DNA of 64,000 nt, from NCBI RefSeq assembly GCF_010470675.1, contig NZ_VOIQ01000016.1, positions 52,251 to 116,250 of the forward strand, read 5' to 3'. The position numbers were made by a program, and so were the translations under genes. Within the stretch, counting starts at the first letter, position 1. Each line of letters starts with the position of its first letter. The notes below the pieces were generated by a model. It searched no databases. It was not told the origin of the DNA and saw nothing but the letters and a program-made list of their open reading frames with translations. The stretch is from Desulfovibrio sp. JC010 (lineage in GTDB: Bacteria > Desulfobacterota > Desulfovibrionia > Desulfovibrionales > Desulfovibrionaceae). Below are positions 35,142-43,285 of the stretch, piece after piece.

Positions 35142-35380
35142 CCGGGAAAATCAATCGGTTATGCGTAACGAGAGAGCGAGTTTTGAAGTAACACAAATGA
35201 AGGCGGGGGAAAAGGGCTAATTGGGAGGTTGTGCAGTCTAATTTAACTATTTGAAAAATATGATTAAATAGTTGAGATTAGTTATCAATTGAAGGGCTTT
35301 GGAGTTGAAAGACCTCCCTGTTAGGTGTGTTTTGCAATGAGGTGGCAGCTTAACCGCTGAAACGCCTGTTGATACGAAGC
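35142..35380. other. Non-coding stretch upstream of ahbC
   Basis: Together with the promoter region this makes a 440-bp gene-free gap (35038-35478). Beyond the promoter it holds an 8-bp inverted repeat (AACTATTT at 35245-35252 with AAATAGTT at 35266-35273), then repeat copy 9. No gene or structured RNA is recognised. Confidence 0.6.
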
Positions 35381-35470
35381 GGCGAAGCCAACTAAAAGGT
35401 TTTGAAGGGGATGGGGTCTGGGGAAGGGGAAACTTTTGCAAAAGTTTCCCCTTCCCCAGCCGCCGGAGGC
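35381..35470 (-). repeat. Intergenic palindromic repeat, copy 9 (CTGGGGAAGG subfamily)
   Basis: On the minus strand it begins 8 bases after the stop of the OmpA lipoprotein gene. GCCTCCGGCGGC, about 20-bp perfect stem, then ACCCCATCCCCTTC, AAAACC, TTTTAGTT and GGCTTCGCC. It has three differences from copy 3 over 89 bp although 28 kb apart. Confidence 0.9.
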
Positions 35471-35478
35471 ATCAAATC

Positions 35479-36633
35479 TTAAGGCGCAATAGAAACCTGA
35501 ACCCGCCTGTTCAGCAGCTTATTGTACTTGCTTGTATTGGGCACCAGCGGATTGGATTCGCCGAATCCTGTTGTGCCGATGCGTTGCGGCGCAATGGGGA
35601 AGTTGTCGGTCAGATATTTTTTGACCGCCTCCGCCCGTTCCTTGCTGAGTTTGGTGTTGTATTCAGGTGATGCATCGGAATCAGTATGGCCGCCGATGAT
35701 GACTCTTTTGTTCTTAAGGTTATCGCTGATGAGCGCTTTACCCAGTTCGTTAAGCAGGGTGTATGATTCCGGCTTGATTTCGGATGAATCCACGTCAAAT
35801 TGCACCGCGAGGTTGATGGAACGTGGTTTGGCTTTAGCTTTGGAATTTTGCGCAGGAGCGGCTGCCGGGGCTGCCTGTTGCTTGGCTGGCTTAGATGCAA
35901 CGGATTGATTGTCCGGAGTCATGTTTTTTTTCTGCAAAGGCTGTCCGTTCTGCTGTGGAGCCTGCATTTCAACCATGTTCGGCATCAACCCGGCTACCAT
36001 GCCCTGATTTGTTTTTTCATAACGGGCCCATGAAGTGAGCGGTACGGCCATATCCTGAGCAATTGCCTGAATAATTTTGTAGAAAGCTGAATCAGGCATG
36101 CGGTGCTCACGTTTCACAAAGATAAAATCATCATCCATTTTCTTTTCAATGCGCCCGCTTTGTTCAAAGGAGCAGACCATCTGACCTCGTTTGGTTTCAT
36201 AGATCCGGACCTGAATGGTCAGGGCGGAATCGTCCATGGTGTGCCCTAAATAGAGGTAGGGAACAACTCCCACCACCAGCAGGTCGTAGCCCCTTGACCG
36301 GGCGGTGAAAAGAGCTTCATCAAGTCCCCGGTAGGTCAGGCTTTCATCATAAACCATGGACGGGAAAATCTGCAGGCTGGTCCAGTTCTGCCAGACTCCT
36401 TTAGCTACCCGCTGACCCCAGTCGCTGCCTTTGTACATGGTCTGGGTTACATGAAAGGGGTAAAAAAGCGCGGATAGCGGTCCGTAATGGGGCTTGTCCG
36501 GCCTTGAGTAAACCATGAGCTGTGACAGGGATACTTCGGCGTCCTGATAATACACGGATTGGGTGGCGATCTGCGGTTCGAAATGGGTGCAGGCCGAAAG
36601 AGCCAGCAGAATGATAAGTAGATATTTTTTCAT
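35479..36633 (-). CDS. OmpA-domain lipoprotein
   Basis: 384 residues. Lipobox LSAC at about residue 12-15; N-terminal domain of unknown type (about 20-210) with YDLLVVGVVPYLYLGH; Gln/Ala/Pro-rich linker (about 220-270); C-terminal OmpA-like peptidoglycan-binding domain (about 272-384) with IIGGHTDSDASPEYN, LSKERAEAVKKYL and LNRRVQVSI. It would tether the outer membrane to the wall. The N-terminal region is like those of flagellar/secretion lipoproteins, but I do not assign it. Single gene; repeat copy 9 follows its stop. Confidence 0.88.
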   Translation of the reverse strand: MKKYLLIILLALSACTHFEPQIATQSVYYQDAEVSLSQLMVYSRPDKPHYGPLSALFYPFHVTQTMYKGSDWGQRVAKGVWQNWTSLQIFPSMVYDESLTYRGLDEALFTARSRGYDLLVVGVVPYLYLGHTMDDSALTIQVRIYETKRGQMVCSFEQSGRIEKKMDDDFIFVKREHRMPDSAFYKIIQAIAQDMAVPLTSWARYEKTNQGMVAGLMPNMVEMQAPQQNGQPLQKKNMTPDNQSVASKPAKQQAAPAAAPAQNSKAKAKPRSINLAVQFDVDSSEIKPESYTLLNELGKALISDNLKNKRVIIGGHTDSDASPEYNTKLSKERAEAVKKYLTDNFPIAPQRIGTTGFGESNPLVPNTSKYNKLLNRRVQVSIAP

Positions 36634-36739
36634 GTTGTTAACCGGGGCTTTGGTTTTATTGATAGTGTCTGAAAATTGACCATACTACAGGTGCTAGTAT
36701 ATCAGCAATATTTATGCCGTAAAGGTGCTGTTAAGTAAA

Positions 36740-36771
36740 AAGGGCGGTTCCTCATATGAAGAACCGCCCTT
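36740..36771 (-). terminator. Terminator after the 36779-37114 gene
   Basis: AAGGGCGGTTC (36740-36750) pairs with GAACCGCCCTT (36761-36771); on the minus strand TTTTTAC follows. Confidence 0.87.
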
Positions 36772-36778
36772 GGTTTTT

Positions 36779-37114
36779 TTATTGTATCAGCTTGGTTGGA
36801 GATGGTGCCGCCTGCATGGATTCCAGTATTTGTTCCCGTGATTGGATCAGGCTCTGGCGCAGTTCCATTTTGCGTTGAACAGAGAGTTTTTTGAATTCCG
36901 GCTGATGGGTCAATTCGGTGAGCTGATCCATTTCGCCTTTTATCTTTTCCACTCTTTGCAGCAGTTCGCTTTCCGGCGAACAGACCTGCGAACAGGCATC
37001 GGCCAGAGCGGTTATCTCCCGGGCCATGTCCCTGAATGTGCGGGGGTTGATTTCTTTGGCAATGCGGATGCGCTCCTTGGCATTGTCCATCTTTCCTTTA
37101 ATCCATCCAAACAT
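36779..37114 (-). CDS. Small helical protein of unknown function
   Basis: 111 residues, predicted nearly all helix, highly charged, with no signal peptide or membrane segment. Two cysteines lie in a DACSQVCSPES segment. No family recognised. It starts 16 bp after the zinc-ribbon Yip1 gene, so it is probably co-transcribed and may be a cytoplasmic partner of that membrane protein. Confidence 0.72.
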   Translation of the reverse strand: MFGWIKGKMDNAKERIRIAKEINPRTFRDMAREITALADACSQVCSPESELLQRVEKIKGEMDQLTELTHQPEFKKLSVQRKMELRQSLIQSREQILESMQAAPSPTKLIQ

Positions 37115-37130
37115 ATATATCCCCGGTCAG

Positions 37131-38192
37131 CTAGATTGTGGGCTGATTGAACTGCATGTAAAAGCCCAGAATAACCAATAGTAACACAATAGGCATCACC
37201 ATTGAAAGCACAACCCGCATGTATGTCGTATTGTGGATGTTTTTGTACGCGATGATGGAAATTGCCATGCTGATCAGCGCACCTACCATATCGCCTACAA
37301 GAGGGATAATGCATAAAACCATGGGGGCGTATGAGTAAGTCGTAGCCCTGAAAGTTGCCTGAAAGCCGCGGTCTCCGGCTCCGAATATCATGAGCAGGAC
37401 GTGGGTCACGCCTATGAACGGAAAGCTGAGTGCGGCCAGCACCAGCGGATAAAGCAGTAGCGAGAATAAAGCTGAGACTGTTCCGTCTTGCAGGGAGCTG
37501 GCAATCATGGAATCATCCATGAATTGGCCCACTTCGGGGCCCATGGAACCGACCAGTCCGGTCATACCCCAGACGAAATTACAGATTTCCTGAAATTCGG
37601 CCATCATGACGAAGAAAAATAGAGGCATCAAAAGCCCCTTGAGCGGCATATCCTTGAAAAAAATTGCCGGGGAAAGGATGATCTGTTTGATGGTCAGGAA
37701 AAGGCCGGGAAAGAAACCGTATTTTTCCAGATTTTCAAACGGAACCTCATTACCGCCGTCCGGCGACTCGGCAGCGTATGCATGCTCTTCATCATGAATG
37801 TCCTCTTCGGGCTTCATTGAATCAAGACGCTGCCAGATATCTGATTTTTCTTCCTGAACAGACTCTTCCCGCGCTGGTTCACCTTGAGCGGCTTCCCGGT
37901 CACCGAACTGTTCATCGAATGGAGCAGGCTGTTCGTATCCGTGTTCTGCTGGAGCATGCTCATCATTGGCATGCTGCTGAACATAAGCCGCCGCATCCCC
38001 GTATTCTTCTTCGGGTTTGGCGTGGCTGATTTCCTGCGGATCCAGTCCCGGCACGGGATCTGGTTCCACTTCAAAGTCTCTGAATTTAAATTTAGCCTGA
38101 CATTTCGGGCATGTTGCCAACTGGGCAGTGGCCGGGATTTTATCTTCCGGAATTTCACTGCTGAAATTACACTCGGGACAAGTAACTTTCAT
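37131..38192 (-). CDS. Zinc-ribbon plus Yip1-family membrane protein
   Basis: 353 residues. N-terminal MJ0042-type zinc ribbon with CPEC (C5, C8) and CPKC (about C28, C31); acidic, low-complexity middle (about 40-160, many E, D, A); C-terminal Yip1-like domain (about 165-353) with five or so hydrophobic helices. Same layout as deltaproteobacterial zinc-ribbon/Yip1 proteins whose function is unknown. Probably inner membrane with the ribbon in the cytoplasm. Confidence 0.82.
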   Translation of the reverse strand: MKVTCPECNFSSEIPEDKIPATAQLATCPKCQAKFKFRDFEVEPDPVPGLDPQEISHAKPEEEYGDAAAYVQQHANDEHAPAEHGYEQPAPFDEQFGDREAAQGEPAREESVQEEKSDIWQRLDSMKPEEDIHDEEHAYAAESPDGGNEVPFENLEKYGFFPGLFLTIKQIILSPAIFFKDMPLKGLLMPLFFFVMMAEFQEICNFVWGMTGLVGSMGPEVGQFMDDSMIASSLQDGTVSALFSLLLYPLVLAALSFPFIGVTHVLLMIFGAGDRGFQATFRATTYSYAPMVLCIIPLVGDMVGALISMAISIIAYKNIHNTTYMRVVLSMVMPIVLLLVILGFYMQFNQPTI

Positions 38193-38279
38193 ATTAAATC
38201 CTTGAAGCAGTTTGTCTGAATAGTTTGGTCAGACCTAATAAATTTTATACTGTTAGGCAATGCCAATTGTGCATGAACA

Positions 38280-39467
38280 TCATGACAGATTGATGTCCGG
38301 AAGCAGCAGGGGGCCGACTCTTCTGTCTTTTCGGGGGCTAAGCAATTCCTTGGGGATATGTGGAAAATCATTCCCCAGCCGATGGCTGAATCTGCCTTCG
38401 GTGGAGTTGTTGAAATTTTTCAGTTTGGATTCGATTTTTTCCCTGCTTTTTAAAATGTGGGTCAGGTGCTGAATCGGGCAGTGCGGAAGAATGCCGGACG
38501 GCCCTTTGATTCCGGTCAGCTGTTCGTGGATTTTATTTACGAATTTAAGGTCTTGTGTGTTTTTAAAGAGCCTGAGTTGCAGATCCGGCCACAAGCCGTA
38601 GCCGATGCGACTGTGTTTGTTGTCCGGGTAAAAGGTCATGCGGGGCAGATACCAGCCGTTGCAGTTTTCTATTGAAGGTATACGTCTGATTTTCTCCCAA
38701 CTGTCAGCGTCCAGTCTTTCGTCCGCATCCATATAGATTACCCAGTCGCCGGAACAATGCTCAAGCATGCGGTTGCGTTGTGCAGAAAAATCAGCGTTCA
38801 GGGGCTGGCGGATGTTGATGATTTCTGCTTCATGGAATCCGCTCAATTTCGGAGCGTGGTCGTTTTCTGCGCAATCCCAGACCAGCACAATTTCATCAAT
38901 CCAGTCGGGAAAATTGCGGATGAACTCTTCCAGTTCCGGTTCATCCGGGCTGAGAATGGCACCCGCGGAAATTGATCCGCTGATTGTTTCAGGTTGCTCA
39001 ATCTGTCTTGTCCCGGAAAAAAGTTTTTGCAGGTTCTGGTGATTTTTCTTGCTTTCGCCTTCCAGTGCGGGATTGAGGATCAGGTGGCAGTCCTCCGTGG
39101 AATAGCCGTTCTGGATGAGCAGGAGCAGGATAGCCCATAAGGAAGAGTCGGTCAGCAGGGTGCAATTGGATTGTTTTGAAAAGTCGATGCAGTTTTCTGC
39201 ATGTAGTCTCCTGACCTGTTCCGGGTAAAGATCACACAGCAGCAGTTCCTGATCCGGCAATTTCATCTCCGCAATGGCTTCGGCAAGCTTACCATCTCCC
39301 GCACCGAAGAGAATTACGGTTCCCGCATTGCGCCGCTGTGTAAAGCGGAGGTGTTTTTTCGCTTGTTCATCCGAATCTCCGGCGTCCGGGGTCAAATCTT
39401 CCTGTTTTTGCCCGGAAAGGTGATAGGCCAGAATTTGTTGCGAGTAGGTGCTGAAAATATGGTCCAT
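38280..39467 (-). CDS. Family 2 glycosyltransferase with N-terminal Rossmann-like domain
   Basis: 395 residues in two parts. Residues about 45-150 look like a Rossmann/methyltransferase-type domain (VILFGAGDGKLAEAIAEM, LLLCDLYPEQVRRL). Residues about 165-380 are a GT-A glycosyltransferase with a DxD-like motif in YMDADERLD. Starts 3 bp after the upstream glycosyltransferase gene ends, so the pair is one operon. Position beside fliS-fliD-flagellin suggests flagellin glycosylation; not proven. No SD; likely translationally coupled. Confidence 0.82.
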   Translation of the reverse strand: MDHIFSTYSQQILAYHLSGQKQEDLTPDAGDSDEQAKKHLRFTQRRNAGTVILFGAGDGKLAEAIAEMKLPDQELLLCDLYPEQVRRLHAENCIDFSKQSNCTLLTDSSLWAILLLLIQNGYSTEDCHLILNPALEGESKKNHQNLQKLFSGTRQIEQPETISGSISAGAILSPDEPELEEFIRNFPDWIDEIVLVWDCAENDHAPKLSGFHEAEIINIRQPLNADFSAQRNRMLEHCSGDWVIYMDADERLDADSWEKIRRIPSIENCNGWYLPRMTFYPDNKHSRIGYGLWPDLQLRLFKNTQDLKFVNKIHEQLTGIKGPSGILPHCPIQHLTHILKSREKIESKLKNFNNSTEGRFSHRLGNDFPHIPKELLSPRKDRRVGPLLLPDINLS

Positions 39468-39470
39468 GGC

Positions 39471-40556
39471 TTAGATAATATTTTTTGTTTTGAGCAGTTC
39501 CAGATAAATACAGCCCAGCTTGGCGGCAATGTCCTGAGCACGGAAAAGTTCTGCTGCTTTTGTCCGTCCCTTTTCGCCCATGCGGCGGGCTTCCTGTGGA
39601 TTGCTCAGCAGGAAATTAACTGCCTGCGCGTACTCATCTGCGTTGCTGGCAATAAGGCCGGTTTCTCCATGATCGACAAGCTCCAATTGGGCATTATCCC
39701 GTAAATCCCGGCTGGGGTGGGTGATGACCGGAAGTCCTGCGGCCATGGCTTCGGCAATGACCAGTCCGAAAGATTCCCCGGTGTCATTGGCGTGCACCAG
39801 AAATGAGATGGAGTTGAGAAATTCGGCAATTTCATTGTCCGTCAAAACCGGCGATAGGAAATTTACGTATTTTTGCAGATTGTTGTCTGCAACGAATTGT
39901 TTCGCTTCCGGGATTCCGCCTATTATCTGGTAGTTGAAAGGTGGCAGTTCCTTTTTCTCAACCAGTGTTTTCAGGATGGGCAGAAAATCAAGGGCCAGGT
40001 TGGACCATTTCCCTTTGTCCGCCCGGGAAATCCTTCCGAAACTGCTTTGGGGAAACTTCCGGTCTGCCGGGCAGTTGTCGCGGAACAAGTCAGTATCTAC
40101 CGGGTTGTAGAGTACTGAGAATTTCGGTTTGACTGCCGGGATAGAATTTACTTTTTCGAATCTCTTTGCGCAAAAGTGGGAGACAAAGAGGTGGCGGTCA
40201 ATCAGGTCTGCTTCCGGGCTGGGATCGTGGTGCCCGAATACATTTGTTTCCACCAATACAGTAGTCCGGGCCAGCTTGAAGGGGCGCAGTGATCCCGGCT
40301 CGGTCCAGCCTGCGCGATGGATGTGGGCTACATGGGGCCGGAATTTTGTCAGAATGGAGAACAGGTCCGGTCCTATGAAAGTAGGGATTCCCTGTTTGCG
40401 AAGAAGTTTTCCTCGCGGACCGTCAGATGAAGAGTAGACAGCTGTATGGAATTGTTTTTTATCCAGATTGACGGCAAAGGACTGCATTACCTTTTCCGTG
40501 CCGCCCAGCCCCAGAGACGGGGAGATTTGAAGTACCCTGATTCTGTTAGCTTTCAT
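39471..40556 (-). CDS. Family 4 glycosyltransferase
   Basis: 361 residues, GT-B fold. N-terminal glycine-rich loop LGLGGTEKVMQSFA; C-terminal nucleotide-sugar site with ESFGLVIAEAMAAGLPVI, the conserved ExxxxxxxE pattern. Cytoplasmic. First of a two-gene operon with the family 2 enzyme. A terminator separates it from fliS upstream, so it has its own promoter. Acceptor unknown; flagellin or a surface glycan is plausible. Confidence 0.86.
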   Translation of the reverse strand: MKANRIRVLQISPSLGLGGTEKVMQSFAVNLDKKQFHTAVYSSSDGPRGKLLRKQGIPTFIGPDLFSILTKFRPHVAHIHRAGWTEPGSLRPFKLARTTVLVETNVFGHHDPSPEADLIDRHLFVSHFCAKRFEKVNSIPAVKPKFSVLYNPVDTDLFRDNCPADRKFPQSSFGRISRADKGKWSNLALDFLPILKTLVEKKELPPFNYQIIGGIPEAKQFVADNNLQKYVNFLSPVLTDNEIAEFLNSISFLVHANDTGESFGLVIAEAMAAGLPVITHPSRDLRDNAQLELVDHGETGLIASNADEYAQAVNFLLSNPQEARRMGEKGRTKAAELFRAQDIAAKLGCIYLELLKTKNII

Positions 40557-40594
40557 GATTGAAATAAATGACAGATAGGACGCTCTAAGTAAAG

Positions 40595-40625
40595 AATATA
40601 CTTAATGGTGTGTTGGTCTGGTCAA
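40595..40625 (-). promoter_or_regulatory. Possible promoter of the glycosyltransferase pair
   Basis: Minus strand TTGACC (40620-40625) and TATATT (40595-40600) with a long 19-bp spacer, 39 bp upstream of the start. Confidence 0.35.
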
Positions 40626-40630
40626 TGTAA

Positions 40631-40660
40631 AACAGCCCCTGCCGTAAAGCAGGGGCTGTT
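40631..40660 (-). terminator. Terminator of the fliD-fliS operon
   Basis: AACAGCCCCTGC (40631-40642) pairs with 40649-40660; on the minus strand TTTTAC follows. Confidence 0.85.
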
Positions 40661-40696
40661 CAGTTAGTTAAGCTTGGAGCAAATTCCGGTTTTGTC

Positions 40697-41245
40697 TTAC
40701 GCTCCGCCGCCGTATGCATTGGCAGCTTTTTTCAGCCGCATGGAATTGGGAGCGGGCATATTCTGCGGTGCAGCTTGGGGCATGCTGAAGCGTGAATCAT
40801 TTGCAAAGCTGCGGTTTACGTTTACGCTTCCTGCATTTGCACTGGCTGTGGTCTGCAGGGGCACTGCGGCCTGCGCTTCTTCTGTGGGGATGATTTCCCG
40901 GTAAGCGGAAGCAATGCCGTCGATGATCTTGATCACTTCGTCAAGCTTTTCGGTGTCCATTTTCAGGTTAGCCTGCAGAAGTCTGGTGTTGCAGAAGATG
41001 TAAAGTTGGCTGAGGTTTTCGGCCAGCTCTCCACCTTTTTCCTTGTTCAGGCTGGAAGTCAATTCAGAGATAACTTCAATGGCTTTGGAGATAAGGATAC
41101 CCTTGGCGGCGTAATCCCTTTCGTCAATCTTGACCTTGGCCTGCTTCATGAATTTGATCGCAGCATCATAAAGCATAAGGAGAAGTTCTCCCTTTGAAGT
41201 GGTATGGACCTGAGTTGAAAGATAAGCTTGAGCGGCTTTTTGCAT
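40697..41245 (-). CDS. fliS: Flagellar export chaperone FliS, long form
   Basis: Binds flagellin C termini in the cytoplasm and prevents early polymerisation. 182 residues; the helical FliS domain fills residues 1-125 (YLSTQVHTTSKGELLLMLYD, MDTEKLDEVIKIIDGI). The last 55 residues or so are an extra Ala/Asn/Pro-rich, probably disordered tail (typical FliS is about 130 residues). Located just downstream of fliD, the normal order. ATG with AGGAG upstream. Confidence 0.92.
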   Translation of the reverse strand: MQKAAQAYLSTQVHTTSKGELLLMLYDAAIKFMKQAKVKIDERDYAAKGILISKAIEVISELTSSLNKEKGGELAENLSQLYIFCNTRLLQANLKMDTEKLDEVIKIIDGIASAYREIIPTEEAQAAVPLQTTASANAGSVNVNRSFANDSRFSMPQAAPQNMPAPNSMRLKKAANAYGGGA

Positions 41246-41349
41246 ATATTTGCTCCTCCTGACTTACTGATCGGCAGTCCTTTTTGAAAACCTTAGAGGA
41301 TTTTTGAATTTTTATTCTTAATTTATATTAAGTTTGGATTTACTTTACA

Positions 41350-43086
41350 TTAATTACTGTTAAGCCCGTTGATGCTTGAAGCCAACTGGGCCTGAATTCC
41401 CTGATAGTTACCGAGCAGTGCGTCCAGTCGGGCATACTTTTCAGTCAACATTTGTTTTTTCAGATCAATTCGATCTTCTTCAGATTCAATTTTTTTATCG
41501 ATATTCTTCATGATCGTATCGTAGTTATCCTGAAGAATTTCGAGCGGGCCGTCTTGGCTGGTGATTTCACCAAGGATTTCGACCATTTCCCCAATTTTTC
41601 CAAGCTTCAGATTGATGTGCATTGCATTGGGATCATCTGTGTTGGAGCTGCCGTATACTCCGTCAGTCTTGTTTTCAACACGGATGGCCATACCGGAAGC
41701 AGAAGAACCTGAGGCACCGGTTATCTGCCATGTGGTCGAATCCACTGATGCAGGTTCGCCGTTAATCCATGCCTTGGTAAGCACGCCGCCGGAAACTTCG
41801 TATCGAACATTGTATTCCCCGGCTTTGGTTGTGCCGTTGATGTGGGATAAGTATGTCAGGTTCGGTGAGTCGGATTCACCAAGGTAGTTGGCGGAAAACA
41901 GTTTAGCTACGGCCATGGGATCATCATTAAGGGCTTTTGTTAACTCCTCAGTATCGAGTTCAAGCAAGCCCATATTGGCACCGCCGCTGTCGGCATTTGT
42001 TTTAATGCCCAGCTGTGCGAGAGATGAATACCTGTCTCCGGAGGTGTTGCCCGTGGATGGGTCTTCATAAAACCATGAAAAGCCGATACCTTTGTTGGCT
42101 ACTACTTCCTTCAGTCTTTGCCCGACCAGAAGTTCAACACCGTAGTTACCGGTCAGAATTGAACCTTTAGCTGAATCGGAAGAGGTTGTGACGTCCGTCA
42201 GGTCCTTGATCATCTGCCGGACAGTATTGACCTGATCAACAAATTTCTGGACGTTCTCGACCATCCCGTCCTTATCAGTTGTTACACCGATATTCATACT
42301 TGCCCCGGAAGCCATTGCCTGCTTCAGGTTTAAGGTCACGCCCGGAATAACATCGTCAATAGTGTTTGACTCCCGTTCAATCCAATAATTTGGAAGATAT
42401 GGATAGCCGTCTACTTTGATCTGGGCGTTCTGGGCATCCTGAGAGCGGTAATATGTCGTTTCATCAAAAATTGATCCATGAATACTGCTTAATACTATCT
42501 GGTGGCTTGCACCAAGATCCAACCCGTAAATTTGCAAATGGACAACGCCGCCGTCGTCGAGGGTTGCAGCTCTGATTTTATCCCGGCTGTCCGCATGGTT
42601 GTTAATCATATTAACAAAACCTTGCATGGTGGTCCCGGCAGGAATGTTACTGAGCGTGATTTTGTCACCGTCGTAATAAAAGGTAAATGATCCGGCAGCA
42701 GAGAAATAAACGTCACTTGCCTCAGCAGTGCCACCAAGTCCTACGATAATATCATTTTTGGCCAGCTGATGTACTTCCAGAGAGTGAGCGGTGACGTCTG
42801 CCTCAGCGGATGCTGTGGCAGTTGCTATGTCTGAATTTGTGCTGGATACGGTCTTAGTCATGAATTCATCAAGTGTATCCATGGACTTGAGCGTAGTCTG
42901 CAGACCGAGCAGGGCGGTATTCAGTTCCTGAAATTTTTCAACCTTATCGCTCCACGAGCTTTTCCAGCTTTCGAGCCTGTTGATATGGGTTCGTTCAAGC
43001 TTGATAAGTCCGTCAATGAGCTGCTGGAAGTCTGTTCCAGAGCCGAGACCGGTAAAGTTGATATTTCCTGAGGTGTAATCAGACAT
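41350..43086 (-). CDS. fliD: Flagellar hook-associated protein 2 (filament cap) FliD
   Basis: Caps the growing filament and helps flagellin fold into place; secreted by the flagellar type III apparatus. 578 residues. N-terminal helical D0/D1 (INFTGLGSGTDFQQLIDGLI), variable central domains (about 75-400) and the C-terminal coiled coil (about 500-578). N- and C-terminal segments match the family; the middle is divergent, as usual. A clear sigma-54 promoter lies 50 bp upstream. Followed by fliS. Confidence 0.93.
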   Translation of the reverse strand: MSDYTSGNINFTGLGSGTDFQQLIDGLIKLERTHINRLESWKSSWSDKVEKFQELNTALLGLQTTLKSMDTLDEFMTKTVSSTNSDIATATASAEADVTAHSLEVHQLAKNDIIVGLGGTAEASDVYFSAAGSFTFYYDGDKITLSNIPAGTTMQGFVNMINNHADSRDKIRAATLDDGGVVHLQIYGLDLGASHQIVLSSIHGSIFDETTYYRSQDAQNAQIKVDGYPYLPNYWIERESNTIDDVIPGVTLNLKQAMASGASMNIGVTTDKDGMVENVQKFVDQVNTVRQMIKDLTDVTTSSDSAKGSILTGNYGVELLVGQRLKEVVANKGIGFSWFYEDPSTGNTSGDRYSSLAQLGIKTNADSGGANMGLLELDTEELTKALNDDPMAVAKLFSANYLGESDSPNLTYLSHINGTTKAGEYNVRYEVSGGVLTKAWINGEPASVDSTTWQITGASGSSASGMAIRVENKTDGVYGSSNTDDPNAMHINLKLGKIGEMVEILGEITSQDGPLEILQDNYDTIMKNIDKKIESEEDRIDLKKQMLTEKYARLDALLGNYQGIQAQLASSINGLNSN

Positions 43087-43135
43087 AAATTTCTCCGGGA
43101 ATTTTTTTCCCTGGTTCTATTCTCACCTCATCCGA

Positions 43136-43151
43136 TGCAATCAGGATGCCA
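43136..43151 (-). promoter_or_regulatory. Sigma-54 promoter of fliD-fliS
   Basis: Minus strand TGGCATCCTGATTGCA matches the -24/-12 consensus TGGCACG-4-TTGCW at almost every position, with the required GG and GC 10 bp apart. Confidence 0.78.
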
Positions 43152-43208
43152 AATATTAATGCCGGGTTAAGATGGTGTTAATGGTTCTTTGTTTTGTACT
43201 AATATGAA

Positions 43209-43235
43209 AGCCGGGCCGGCAAAACCGACCCGGCT
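43209..43235 (-). terminator. Terminator after the flagellin gene
   Basis: AGCCGGG and CCCGGCT arms with an inner CGG/CCG pair and one mismatch; on the minus strand it runs into TTTCATATT. Confidence 0.7.
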
Positions 43236-43285
43236 GTTCACATTGGTCTGACTTAGTCAGAATGTTTCATGCTGCTTTCAGGTTA

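Noticed and set aside
5405..35470. Dispersed repeats considered as a CRISPR array or as insertion-sequence remnants
   Set aside because: Copies are scattered singly or in opposed pairs, each with an internal palindrome, with no spacers, no transposase frame and no clear target-site duplication.
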